Positions 42,266 through 52,285 of a DNA stretch of 64,000 nucleotides are shown here, one piece after another. The translations under genes and the position numbers were made by a program. How positions within the stretch are numbered: the first letter of the stretch is position 1; each line of letters opens with the position of its first letter. This DNA comes from Aurantiochytrium sp. KH105. Lineage: Eukaryota > Sar > Bigyra > Thraustochytrida > Thraustochytriidae. The notes beneath the pieces were generated by a model. The model was not told where the DNA came from. It saw only the letters and a list, made by a program, of their open reading frames with translations, and did no database searches. The DNA is taken from NCBI GenBank assembly GCA_003116975.1, contig BGKB01000034.1, positions 124,001 through 188,000 on the forward strand, given 5' to 3'.

Positions 42266-45200
42266 TCACGCGTTTGGTTCGCCTGTCGCGAGCAAATGGC
42301 CTAGCGCTTCTTCGACAGTGAGCGATCGCGCACGATGGCTCAATGGAAAGAGAGCAGTGGCTCGTCGAACGTGCTCGCCCAGCCCATTTCGAGCACGAAG
42401 ATCCTCAAGCTGAGCACGGAGTGTTCGAACCGCTTCGCGAAGCTTGGTTTGCTGCGATGCCTCCTCAAACTTTTGCACGAGCAACTCATGTTCCTGTCGT
42501 AAACGCATGTGCGCCTCTCCCAAGTCTCGTAGTCGCGCACGTGCTTTACTTTCTGATTTCCGCGATGCGCCGACCTGCGCACGTAAGAGCGCCAGGGCCT
42601 CCGTTCCTGCAACAAAATTTCGATAGCCGTCCCCACGGCCTGCTTGTGCGGACAGAAGCTCGTTGAGCTTGTCGAGTCTACGCTCTGCGTCGCGAGAGTA
42701 CGACTCGAGCCGCTGTCTCTCTCGAGCCGCTGCCCGCTGCACTTGCTTGAGCTCATGCTCGAGATCATCCCTTTCGCGGCACACGGCCCGAAGATTCTTT
42801 GCTGCAGCCTTTTCCTGCTCGGTGCTTACTCTTCGAACGGCGTCAAGCTCCCCTCGAAGAGCGTCGATTTCCTGCAAGTGCTTGATGACCAGGCCTCGTG
42901 ATTGTTTTGCAGACTTTGCTTCCCCTTCGCTCGCCGGCACCACAATCTTGGCCAAAAGCTTGCGTTTGTGCTCTTCGCTTTTGGCCAGCGTCTGCACTTG
43001 GCCAAGAAGAGCCTCAATCAGCATTTGTTGTTGTTCTTCCAAGCTCGTTTCTGGACTTTCTGCCCCACTAGTCTCGCGCAAAGCTGCACGCGGATCTCCA
43101 AACCGCAAAACCTCTTTGCGATTATCCTGCTGTTGCTCAAGAGCATTCGTTCCGCTCCGAGCTTGGTTCACTGAAGTGTTCTCTTGGTTTTCATCACCAT
43201 TGACCACCGAAGAACTCGCTCGTCGCGACGTTTTCCGCTTGCTTCTGCGACCCTTGCGGCTCATACGTGTCGCTTTACTATTTAAAGGAGATGTTACTGC
43301 TGCGCGCAACGGCGAGCGGTCCGCGCTTGGACTTGCGGGGCTCACTTCGTCCATCGGCAAGGATTCGTCGCCTACGGGGACATCAAAGCCGTCATCTTTC
43401 GAAAAAGCAAAGGCTTCATCGCCGCCGTCATGTTCTCCTTCAGCATTAAAGTCGAGTGTAAGCTCACCTTGATCGGCTAAAAGTCGATTGGAGCGCTCGG
43501 CAAGTTCGCGAACCTTCCCAGACACGCGAAGTCGAGCTTGTGCAAGCTCACGATCTCCAATGTAATGCTCGTACAGTGCACGCCACCCCATCTTGAGAAC
43601 GAAGACCTTCATGCGCCATAGCATACGGCGCATGCTGCTGCGCTGCGCTTCGTTCAATCTTGTACCGTCAGCCCAAGCTGCAAAGACCGCACGCAGGGTT
43701 CGCGAGGTCAAGCGTTGACTGAGTCCTAATTCACCTGCACGCCGTACCATAACAAGCTCGCGCCAGCCGAAGAAAGCCGCATTCAACACTCGGCTTGCAC
43801 ACCGGCTAGAAAGCTCACTCACGCGCTTTGTTTGCTGGCCCTCCGCTGCCCACAGCGTGAACGTTTCTCGCAGCAGGCGATTTTCTGCTCGAGCTCGTAG
43901 AATCTCGAGATGCTGTCGACGACGAGCACCAGCCTCTCGAGCAACGCGCCTCCATTGCCGTAGAATCTGCCCCACTCGCATTCGAATGCGTAATTTTGCC
44001 TCAAAACGCAAAAGCTTGCCACGCTGCCGAACCAGAACTCCTCGAGTACGTGCCCACACTCGCCAATGCCCAAAGGCACGTCGCGTGGAATGCCTAAAGT
44101 GTTGCTTGATGCAGCGGACCAAGGCTCCGCGTCTGCGTCTCGAAAGCTCCAGCCTAGCCTCCAAATGCGCATGTTCGCCGTCGTCGAGACCTTCATGCTT
44201 GCGCCAGCCCACAAAAGCCCACCAAAGCTGCATAATGCGCCTTGTTCGACACATGTGCATGAGCGCTTTCTGTCGAATGCGCTTTGCATGGATGACTCGA
44301 TGCTTCCATGCGCGAAACGAGGCCCAGGCAAGCTGACGTCGCGTTCTCTGGTTCTTCTCGGCAACGATGGTTCCATATGCCTCAAAGATCTTCAAGACAC
44401 GATCATGTGTATGCTGTGCCGATACGAGTGCGCGCCATGCCAACCATACCTTGATTTTGACCGTCTGCGAACGGCGAGCCATAACAGCGCGTAAACGCTC
44501 TCGCCGCGTTACTCGCTCACGAGAAGCCTGCGAACTCCACGCGCGTAATGTCACGCGAAGTTGTCTTCGTTGGTGCAAAGCATGTTTGAGCCTGTAAAAG
44601 ACACGCTGCTGTAGGGTTGAGTCTGCATATCGCGCACTGGTAAAATGAAGAACCCGTCTTGTGCGGCGCCCCTCGCTCAGAGATTGTCGCCATACGGTGA
44701 ATATGAGCCGCAAGTGCTCGTGCTGCAGATGCCGTAGAGACCGCGTTGCACGTTTCCTGCGAAAGCGCGCAAGACGTGTCGAATGCTGCCATTTAGCAAA
44801 GGCATTTGCAAGGAGAACCTTGCCAGGCCGTTGCACAAGCACAGATCGGACCCCTCCAAACCATGCTGCAACAAGGACGAGGTGCCGTGCATGATTCTCG
44901 TTTCCCGTCTGGTCCACATGACCTCCTTCGTGGCACGCATCGGGTGCGGCGTCGTAGCTTCGCAGGCTCGCATCTTGCGTCGCTTCATCTTGGCTCAAGG
45001 AAGCCGTAGCACTCATGGTCTGAGCCTTGCTCGCGTCGGACGACCCTCTCGCGCGGAATAGAGCGTCTTCCGCGCTTGCCACGGGACCTTTCGATTTGGT
45101 TTCTTTTTGCAAAGCCTCAAAGCTAGTCATGACCCTTGCAGCTTCCTCCTCAGCGACAACAGCGCGACATTTGGCTTCTTCAAGCTGCGTCCGCAGCGTA

Positions 45201-48200
45201 TGGATTTCCCCCTTGAGCGACGCAGAAGGATCCTCGTTTAAATGCCGCGAGAGACGCCTTTCCGCAGCATCTGCGCGGGCGAGGGCAGCATTAAGCGCCG
45301 TCTGGAGGCTCTCGTTGGCAACACGTTGATCCGTAGTGTGCTGCGTCAAAAGCTGCGCGACTTGCGCTTCATAGGCAGCAATGCGCTTGTTCGCAAGATC
45401 AAGGTCGCTTCGGAGTCTTTCGACGTCTTCCCGTGACGATGTAGACAATGACGATTCTCGAGACAGTGAAGCCGAAGAGCTTGCGAGAAGCAATTCCTCG
45501 GCTGTCTTGGCGCGTGCCTCTGTGGCCTCGAGCGCTGCAGTGAATGCGGCTTGCCTCGCTTCTTGTGCCTGTGCTTGCTCCTGCGCAGACTGCTCAAAGG
45601 TTCGAAGTTGAGCTTGGACTGCCTCTTCGGCGTGGGTCGCGCGGTCCTCTGCCGCAAGAAGGCACGCACGAAGCGTTTCGAGCGCTTCCGCTCCAGTAGC
45701 GTCCTTGTCTCTTCGAAATTCCTCGAACATTTCTTTGACGATGCTCTCAAAATGTTTTCCCGTGCTTGGGTCATTCTCATGGAGTTCTCTCGGCGAGAAT
45801 CGAGCGCTTTCAGCGCGTGCGTTCGATTCAGCTCGAGATACGGCCGTCGCAGCGCTTGTCTCTGCACGCTGCGCAGCTTCTCGCGCCGATTCGGCGGCTC
45901 TTTGCGCTTTTTCGAGAGCATCCTCAACTGCAGCACGCTTGGGCGAAGCTGAAGTCTGTTTCGACTTGCGCGAGTCTTGCAGGGCCGACTCTAGCTTTGC
46001 TATTGATTCTTTAGCTGCAGTAAGAGATCGCTGTTCCTCGATCAACTGCTCTCTGAGCGTACCGACTTGCGTTTCGAGCTCTCTGCGTGCGCGATCATGT
46101 TCCTCACTTGAACGGAGAGCCTTTGCTTGGTCCTCCTTGCTCTGCCTCAGCTGCTCTTGCAGTCTGCGCGACTCCCCTTGCATTTCTTCAAGTTGACCAG
46201 ATGTAGACTCTTGCGGCCCAGGAAGTGACTTCTGCCAGCGCAATCGTTGCAGCGCAAAGTGGCACATAGGTCTGGTGCGATGCCGCACAAGTGCATGGCA
46301 GAGGAAGCGCGCAGCACTTTTCCGCTCCCGCGCAACACTTTGCCAGCCTCGAAATACCTGACGCAAAAGTTTGGCGCGCAGACACGGTCTCTGCACAAAG
46401 TTTGCTGCCCACATGACGAAACCAGCGCGTTTTGCTGCACGAAATTTGGTAGCACCAGTCACAAGTCTCCAGTGACTCATTGCCCGGGCCATTGCAATTC
46501 GCAATGTGCGATGTAGAGCTCGCCAGCAGGTCATCGCAGCTTCCTTTGCAGTACGCGTGCCGATACGTGTCTCCTTCCAGCGCCGAAAGTTTGTCCAGAG
46601 TTGGCCCTGAGCCTCTATCGCGCGCCCATATTCATTTGCACGTGCTTCAATTCGCCATCGATTTAGAGCTCTTGTGAGCCGTGCTTGACGCTTCATGCGT
46701 CGAAGAATGCAGTCGACCCGCTCAAGTTGCTCTGCGCGTCGTTGCTTATGAACGCTGACACGCCATGACGCCCACGACCTGGCCATCTGTACATTGGCCC
46801 GCTTGACAAACATCAAATTGATGTCTTTGAGGGCACTTGCCTGTTCGCTGATGCGGAGTTCCTCCGTGAGATCTTGCAGCTCATCAAGCTGCATCGCAGA
46901 CGGCTTTAACTCTTTCTGAATGCCTGCAACTCGCGATGGGGTGCCTTGCGAGGGCTTCTCTGCGTTCTTTTCTTTGCGCACGAGCTGACGCCATGCGGAG
47001 AAATGGTTTGTCAACTTTCTTGCGGAAACCCGGTCCGTGAGATAGCATAGGGCAATGTAGCGTCTCCAGCGAGCAACGTGCGTGCGCACAAGCTGCTGAC
47101 GGCGGCTTGTCTGGACGCGAAGGAGAATGCGGGCCATCCACAAAGCTCCTCCTCGCCGTTGCGCGTCGGCGTGATGCGGAGCCATCTCTTTGGGAACTTT
47201 ACTATTTGTATCCCTTGCGCATGAACTCTTCCAATGCCTGAAGACAGTTCGTTGCAAGCGGAGCAAATGTTTTTGGTCAATTTCTTTGTGCACGGCGGCA
47301 AGATGGAGCGCGACTTGCTTCCACCGAAAAAGAATGCGGCGCAAAGTTGTCTGAATACGACGCCGATCGAAACGATCTAGCATGCCAAGACCTGCCTTAA
47401 TGCAGGCCCTTGAACTATGACTAGATGCCGCGGCACGATTTTCTGACATCGAATGAGGATCCTCTTGTTCGCCATCACTCAGAACGATGTCATCTGGATC
47501 AAGTGGCTTAGCGGCCCAGGCTTGTGCGACGCCTTCTTGCATTCGAGCGGAAGATTCAGCTCCGACAGGCGCGGTCCCGTCACGAGGAGTGTGCAAAGAG
47601 CCTCTTTTCTTCGCCCGTGGGGAGTCCTCGTCTGCGTCAAAGGACGCGGAAAAGAAGCTTGTGTCTTTGCGACGGTCAAAGCTACCGAAGTCTCTTGACC
47701 ACGACGATGGACTGGCTCGCGAATCTGGGGCTGCCGAGGAAGGGCCGCCCGCACTTGGTTGACGTACGGGTGAGCGTTGTCGCCTTGACCGCGGTCTGCT
47801 CATGGACAGCGCAGGGGATCTTGTCGGCACGCGATCATCATCGTCTACGGTGTTGTCGTCGAACTCATCAATATGCATTGGCCCATCCTGGACTGGGGAA
47901 TGGCGCTGAGCTGACCTTGGTCTTGCCCGGGGAGATGAAGACCTTGCGTGCGGTGACTGATGATGAAAATCTGAAGAGACTGGTCTTTCCTGTTCTCTGC
48001 GTGCTGCAGACCTTTCAAGTTCCTGGACTCTCATGTTCAGCCTGCGAATTGCGAGCTCGTCATGCATGCGCAAGTCTCGGGTTCCAGACGCAAGCGTCCG
48101 CGCTGCGGACGCAAGACGTGGCGTCGTTGCAGCTGCCTCAATGCGATCGATACGTCGTTGCAGACTGTCCAATTTTCGCTGCCAATCCCTTCTTTGAGGC

Positions 48201-48805
48201 GACGGAGGAGGACCTACGTCCGTGGCAGCGCTTTGTCGAGAAGGCGGGCCCACCGTCGTCGCTCCCAGAGGGTCATCGTCGTTATCTGTTGCGTTTGAGC
48301 CACTTTGGCCAAGATGTGCAATGGGAGAAAGGAGCCGAGGCGGTTCTTCTTCTTTCAACGATGATGCTCCAAGATCTTGGCTGGTCTCGTAATCATTCCC
48401 GTTATCATTCTCATTACCAGCGTCTTGATCATCATCTTCATCATCGTCATTGTCTTCCAAAGCGTACGGGGGGCGAATATGGATCACGAAGGACCGCTCG
48501 TCGTACCCGAAACGGAGCACGTCACCATCCTGCAAACGCACCGGGCGCTGTCGACGACCGGTAAGGTGCGTCCCGTTTACAAAGGTCCCGTTCGTAGACT
48601 CGAGGTCCGCGAGGGAGACCACGAGATTACCGGTCTCGTCGAGGGAGACCTGCAAGTCGGCATGTTTGCTAGATATGGATCTCGAGCTCCGCAGAACAAT
48701 TTCGCACGCCGCCTTTGCGCGGCCCACGCGGTTGCTGCCGACCTGCAGGTCGTACGTTAGTCTGCCGTCGGCGCTGCTCAAGCTGGCGTGTCCGTTCCCG
48801 TTCAT
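42266..48805 (-). CDS. FHA-domain / Sfi1-repeat / coiled-coil protein (2179 aa)
   Basis: Giant single-frame protein. Residues about 10-113 form an FHA phosphothreonine-reading domain (VGRAKAACEIVL, SISSKHADLQ, STNGTFVNGTHL). Residues 115-470 are acidic, Ser/Arg-rich and disordered. About 473-863 is a first block of Sfi1-like repeats, short helices each carrying an aromatic-x2-Trp (LRRILFRWKQ, QRTVFRHWKS, TNHFSAWRQL, LWTNFRRWKE, LRQVFRGWQS). About 863-1245 is a coiled coil. About 1309-1745 is a second Sfi1-like block (LANAFAKWQ, LRLIFTVWRQ, TRRAFGHWRV, LRAVFAAWAD). A Ser/Lys-rich linker leads to a C-terminal coiled coil (about 1920-2150). Sfi1 repeats bind centrin along centrosome or basal-body fibres, so a centrosome or basal-body scaffold regulated by phosphorylation is the inference. 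Start set to ATG 48805; the frame extends to a GTG seven codons upstream. Confidence 0.88.
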   Translation of the reverse strand: MNGNGHASLSSADGRLTYDLQVGSNRVGRAKAACEIVLRSSRSISSKHADLQVSLDETGNLVVSLADLESTNGTFVNGTHLTGRRQRPVRLQDGDVLRFGYDERSFVIHIRPPYALEDNDDDEDDDQDAGNENDNGNDYETSQDLGASSLKEEEPPRLLSPIAHLGQSGSNATDNDDDPLGATTVGPPSRQSAATDVGPPPSPQRRDWQRKLDSLQRRIDRIEAAATTPRLASAARTLASGTRDLRMHDELAIRRLNMRVQELERSAARREQERPVSSDFHHQSPHARSSSPRARPRSAQRHSPVQDGPMHIDEFDDNTVDDDDRVPTRSPALSMSRPRSRRQRSPVRQPSAGGPSSAAPDSRASPSSWSRDFGSFDRRKDTSFFSASFDADEDSPRAKKRGSLHTPRDGTAPVGAESSARMQEGVAQAWAAKPLDPDDIVLSDGEQEDPHSMSENRAAASSHSSRACIKAGLGMLDRFDRRRIQTTLRRILFRWKQVALHLAAVHKEIDQKHLLRLQRTVFRHWKSSCARDTNSKVPKEMAPHHADAQRRGGALWMARILLRVQTSRRQQLVRTHVARWRRYIALCYLTDRVSARKLTNHFSAWRQLVRKEKNAEKPSQGTPSRVAGIQKELKPSAMQLDELQDLTEELRISEQASALKDINLMFVKRANVQMARSWASWRVSVHKQRRAEQLERVDCILRRMKRQARLTRALNRWRIEARANEYGRAIEAQGQLWTNFRRWKETRIGTRTAKEAAMTCWRALHRTLRIAMARAMSHWRLVTGATKFRAAKRAGFVMWAANFVQRPCLRAKLLRQVFRGWQSVARERKSAARFLCHALVRHRTRPMCHFALQRLRWQKSLPGPQESTSGQLEEMQGESRRLQEQLRQSKEDQAKALRSSEEHDRARRELETQVGTLREQLIEEQRSLTAAKESIAKLESALQDSRKSKQTSASPKRAAVEDALEKAQRAAESAREAAQRAETSAATAVSRAESNARAESARFSPRELHENDPSTGKHFESIVKEMFEEFRRDKDATGAEALETLRACLLAAEDRATHAEEAVQAQLRTFEQSAQEQAQAQEARQAAFTAALEATEARAKTAEELLLASSSASLSRESSLSTSSREDVERLRSDLDLANKRIAAYEAQVAQLLTQHTTDQRVANESLQTALNAALARADAAERRLSRHLNEDPSASLKGEIHTLRTQLEEAKCRAVVAEEEAARVMTSFEALQKETKSKGPVASAEDALFRARGSSDASKAQTMSATASLSQDEATQDASLRSYDAAPDACHEGGHVDQTGNENHARHLVLVAAWFGGVRSVLVQRPGKVLLANAFAKWQHSTRLARFRRKRATRSLRHLQHEHLRLIFTVWRQSLSEGRRTRRVLHFTSARYADSTLQQRVFYRLKHALHQRRQLRVTLRAWSSQASRERVTRRERLRAVMARRSQTVKIKVWLAWRALVSAQHTHDRVLKIFEAYGTIVAEKNQRTRRQLAWASFRAWKHRVIHAKRIRQKALMHMCRTRRIMQLWWAFVGWRKHEGLDDGEHAHLEARLELSRRRRGALVRCIKQHFRHSTRRAFGHWRVWARTRGVLVRQRGKLLRFEAKLRIRMRVGQILRQWRRVAREAGARRRQHLEILRARAENRLLRETFTLWAAEGQQTKRVSELSSRCASRVLNAAFFGWRELVMVRRAGELGLSQRLTSRTLRAVFAAWADGTRLNEAQRSSMRRMLWRMKVFVLKMGWRALYEHYIGDRELAQARLRVSGKVRELAERSNRLLADQGELTLDFNAEGEHDGGDEAFAFSKDDGFDVPVGDESLPMDEVSPASPSADRSPLRAAVTSPLNSKATRMSRKGRRSKRKTSRRASSSVVNGDENQENTSVNQARSGTNALEQQQDNRKEVLRFGDPRAALRETSGAESPETSLEEQQQMLIEALLGQVQTLAKSEEHKRKLLAKIVVPASEGEAKSAKQSRGLVIKHLQEIDALRGELDAVRRVSTEQEKAAAKNLRAVCRERDDLEHELKQVQRAAARERQRLESYSRDAERRLDKLNELLSAQAGRGDGYRNFVAGTEALALLRAQVGASRKSESKARARLRDLGEAHMRLRQEHELLVQKFEEASQQTKLREAVRTLRAQLEDLRARNGLGEHVRRATALFPLSHRARSLTVEEALGHLLATGEPNA

Positions 48806-50520
48806 GAGGGCGCTTCGCTTCAGCACAAGCGACCTCGACTATGGCGCGCGAGGAGCCCCGTGCTCATCGCTGGCCTGTGGCGCCCTGCAACGTCTCGCGC
48901 GCCGGCGAGCGTGCTTGCAGGCTTGCGACCTCTGCGCGTGGGCTCGTGCGCCGAGTTACTAGTTATTCCTCACTCCAAGAAGAAGGGACGAAAAGACGTT
49001 GATGCGTCGGGGACCCTTTGAGGACCCCACACGTGCACACACCTTCCATGGTGTGTACGTTCTCCTTGCTTGCAAAGGGAGGGAGGGAACCCAAGCCACT
49101 TCGACAGGGCTCGTTGCCTTGCTGGCGGCGGAGTTGAGCGACCAGTGATCGTGGATGACCCAGCAGCGGTGCGAATGGCGCAGACAGAATGCAGGTTGAC
49201 GGACGAGCTAGCAGCTTTTTTGGCCCTTTTGATGGAAAGACACCATGGCTCCGCGAAGCCACCAAGGACAAGCGACGTGCAGAGCCAGACTCTGCCTCGA
49301 TATTTTGCGGCAGCTCGGGGGGCTCGCGAAGTTTCGCTGCCGCACCTCTGGGCCGCGCGCGAGGCCATCGACAGGTTTGTTTCCCTCAAAAGTGAGGCTT
49401 TCCGAGGCCGGGGCCAGCGATGAGGCCCGGCATCCATCCATACTATACATCCACAACACAATGCTGTGTCATGGAAGAAGGAGGCTCCGTAGCTATAAAG
49501 GAAGTAGTTCGAGTGAGTCGCAGTCGCGCGACAACAGAATCGTCCATCGCAGTGCGTCAACGCGGATGCTGGTCCCAGTCGCAAGCGTTCCCTTCGGCAT
49601 TGGCCCACCCTAAAAACGGAAACTCGCCACATTCTTGCCACGGCCGCCGTGTCGCGCTGCTAGGTCTCTCACTCACCCACCCACCCACTCACTCACTCAC
49701 TCGCTCGCTCTTTCTCTCTCTTTCTCTCTCTCATCTTCGGCCGACCGCAGCAGCAGCAGCTGCAGCTGCAGCAGCGGCCTCGCGTTTGCAAGCCGGCATG
49801 CACGACAGTGACATCTGCAAAGTTGATATCGACCCGAAAAACGTTAGTATCAAGATCGACTGCGACACCGAAGCGGAGCAGCGCCCCGGCTTGTCTTTCT
49901 CCTTCCTTCCTTCCTTCCTTCCTTACTCCCTTCCATGCGCGTGAGGCCGTCGGCACTTTTCCTCGCCACTTTTCGCAGCGACTCCCCGCGGTCCCTTCTC
50001 GTCGCATCGCTGTCGACGCCAGAATTCATGCCAGCTGCATAAATCCATCCCGCACGCAGCAACCGCGACGTTTCCTCAACCCTCTGGCCCGGACTGCGCT
50101 CAACGAGCTCTCCTTCCTCGCCTTCCCCTCGGCCTTCGCATCGTCTTCGCCGTCGTCTTCGCCTCCACCCAAGCGTCATTTGCGTCCACCAGGTTACCTC
50201 ATCCACATCCCGCGTCCCATAAACCCATAACCCAACCCTGCGCATCCCAATTTCCGCCTCAATCTCCGCCGCCGCAGACCAGCGCAGCCCAGGCGCGACG
50301 CGACGCTCGCGGCGCAAGCTCGCGCGGCCGCGAGAGCGTCGCTGCAGCTGCAGGCGCCGCGCTGGCGGTCTTGGGACTTGCTGCGACTTTCTTGGTTGCT
50401 GTTGCTTTCTTCATACGCGTCTTCGTCTTCGCTCTCGCCGCTCTTGGCGCGCCTTCGTGCGCGGCGCAGCAGACCGCCTTCGCGAGCAGCTCGGGCGCGG
50501 CGACGGCGACGGCGCGGAGC
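48806..50520. other. Divergent promoter region, FHA/Sfi1 gene / NHL gene
   Basis: 1.7 kb. Contains CACTCACC/ACTC repeats (about 49672-49710), a CTTC run (49906-49925) and CAG/CTG words near 49748-49775. A short frame from ATG 49798 has a protein-like opening (MHDSDICKVDIDPKNVSIKI) but runs into the CTTC repeat and cannot be supported as a gene. Confidence 0.55.
49906..49925. repeat. CTTC microsatellite
   Basis: Four to five CTTC units. Confidence 0.85.
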
Positions 50521-51753
50521 ATGCGGCGCGCGGAGAAGGCCGCGCTCGCCGCGGCGGCGGGCCTCGTGGTCTCGGTGGCGCTGCTGTCGGGCGCCGGCCA
50601 GGGCGGCATCAGCGCGGGCTCGCGCCACCGCGACTGGGCGGCGCCGCTCGCGCCGCAGGAGCTCGAGGACCTCGGCATGCTCGTCCCGCGCGACCCGTCC
50701 TCCTCCTCCTCCTCCTCCTCGCTGCGAGGCGTGGAGAACGTCGTCGGCGCGGCCGCAGACTCTTGGGAGCACGCCCTCATGGTCATGCTGGGCGACGACG
50801 ACGCTGTCATGGAGACCTCGAACCATGCCGCCGTGGACTCCTCCAGCAGCGATGCGGATGACAAGACCGGCGCAGAAAGGTTCCAGGGCCAAGGGTGGCA
50901 GAGAGAGATCTTCCTCACGACGCACGGAGGAAATGCAAAACACGCGACGGCAGGCAACAATGTGCGCGTGTACAGGTACGCGGTCTCGAATCCGCATCTG
51001 CACCACTGGGATCCGGATGGGCTTGCCATTGAGCCGCAAAAGGTCGAGTCGCTAGGCCTCCAGAACCTGCGCGGCATGGCCGCTGTCGGTCCTGCGCTCT
51101 TTGTCGCCAGCGCGCACTCGTCGAGATCCAAGATTGTGCTTCTGCACAAGTGCAGCAAGGACGACAAGGCGACCAAAACCTTTGCCGTGGACGGTCTCGA
51201 CCACCCTTATGGTGTGGCCTTTTTCCGTGGCGCCCTCTATGCCTCGAATCAAAACACAAACGAGGTTGTGCGCTTCTGGCTCAAGGATGGCCTCGGCGCC
51301 AAGGCGCACAAGTTTGCGCACGTTTCGCACCCACGCGGCCTCGCATTCGACCGCGCAGGACGGCTCTGGGTAGCGAGCACGAAAAAGGGCGTGCATGTAT
51401 TTGACCTTGATGGCAAGCAGGTCGCGCACCTCAACGTCAATCATGCTGTAGGTGTAGCTGTCGACCTTGAGGGCAATGGCATGGTCTATGTCGGTAGCGT
51501 CGACGGCACCAATTCGGGAATTTATGGGTTTTCACCGGACACTTTCAAGACTGTGGTAAAATTGCAAGTTCCCAAGCCCCACAAGCTTACGCATCCTGCT
51601 GGCCTGACGATTGTTGATGACCGACTGCTCGTTGTAGCGCAGGATGAGAAAGTATTGTACGCCTTTTGTACTCGAACCGGAACCTTCAAGGGAGCGGTGC
51701 TCACGGATCTCCCGACGCGGCCCGAACAAATCGCTCTCTTGCGTTGCAACTAG
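50521..51753 (+). CDS. Membrane-anchored NHL-type beta-propeller protein
   Basis: 410 residues. The start MRRAEKAALAAAAGLVVSVALLSG is a signal peptide or type II anchor. A low-complexity acidic/Ser linker (including eight Ser codons near residue 60-67) leads to a propeller of about six NHL/SMP-30-like blades from residue about 130: GLQNLRGMAAVGPALFVASA, GLDHPYGVAFFRGALYASNQ, SHPRGLAFDRAGRLWVAST, HAVGVAVDLEGNGMVYVGS and HPAGLTIVDDRLLVVAQ. Such propellers bind proteins or glycans or act as hydrolases or lactonases. I cannot see a clear metal-binding set, so function stays open. The frame upstream of ATG 50521 continues only from a TTG and contains another hydrophobic stretch, so a longer N-terminus is unlikely but not excluded. 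Confidence 0.78.
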   Translation: MRRAEKAALAAAAGLVVSVALLSGAGQGGISAGSRHRDWAAPLAPQELEDLGMLVPRDPSSSSSSSSLRGVENVVGAAADSWEHALMVMLGDDDAVMETSNHAAVDSSSSDADDKTGAERFQGQGWQREIFLTTHGGNAKHATAGNNVRVYRYAVSNPHLHHWDPDGLAIEPQKVESLGLQNLRGMAAVGPALFVASAHSSRSKIVLLHKCSKDDKATKTFAVDGLDHPYGVAFFRGALYASNQNTNEVVRFWLKDGLGAKAHKFAHVSHPRGLAFDRAGRLWVASTKKGVHVFDLDGKQVAHLNVNHAVGVAVDLEGNGMVYVGSVDGTNSGIYGFSPDTFKTVVKLQVPKPHKLTHPAGLTIVDDRLLVVAQDEKVLYAFCTRTGTFKGAVLTDLPTRPEQIALLRCN

Positions 51754-52285
51754 AAGTAAAGCAACAGCAGTCTCACGTACCCACGTACAATTTGTCCGTC
51801 ATCTAATCCCGAGGGCTATGTGTGCCTTGTTCTTCTCTTTTTTTTTGGTGCTTGATTTGCGTCGGGCCTCGTCCCGTCTCCATAAAGTAGTATAGCCCGG
51901 ACGCGAGCAATCAAAGTATTCACGAGTTAGATGATCTTTAGAACCTTCTTTTTTACGTTGTATCATTGTCACGGAAGAAGTGGGCAAATCTGCCTGTTTG
52001 AATGCACGCCCTGGATGCGAGCAACCAAAGTATTCTCGAGTTAGATGATCTTCAGAACCTTCTTTTTTACGTTGTATCATTGTCACGGTAGGAATGGGCA
52101 AATTTGCCTGCTTGAACGCACGCTCTGGATGCACGCACAACGCCTACACCAAAGGCTGCCACAGGCTACGAGGCGCTAAGCCTTTCTTGGCAAACCCAGG
52201 AGTGCAGACGAAGAGAGGGAGAGAGAGAGAGAAAAAGAAAAGAAAAGAAAAAAAAAGCAAGATCTCGTCACACGTGGTCACTTCG
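51754..52285. other. Convergent 3' region with 114-bp tandem repeat
   Basis: Between the NHL gene (+) and CstF-77 (-). Filled mostly by the 114-bp repeat and a purine-rich tract at 52213-52258. No gene. Confidence 0.7.
51895..52136. repeat. 114-bp direct tandem repeat (about 2.1 units)
   Basis: GCGAGCAA-CAAAGTATTC occurs at 51903 and 52017; the intervening block (TTAGATGATCTT, CTTCTTTTTTACGTTGTATC, TGGGCAAAT, TGCCTG) repeats with few changes. A partial third start (CGCTCTGGATGCACGCAC) follows. The period is a multiple of three and the minus strand stays open through both units, but no ATG-started gene is evident. Confidence 0.95.

Noticed and set aside
49798-49944. Short frame starting MHDSDICKVDIDPKNVSIKI
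   Set aside because: The protein-like opening is brief and then translates a CTTC microsatellite; could be an upstream ORF but is unsupported.
51799-52140. Minus-strand frame across the 114-bp repeat
   Set aside because: It begins with TTG and owes its length to the repeat period being a multiple of three.
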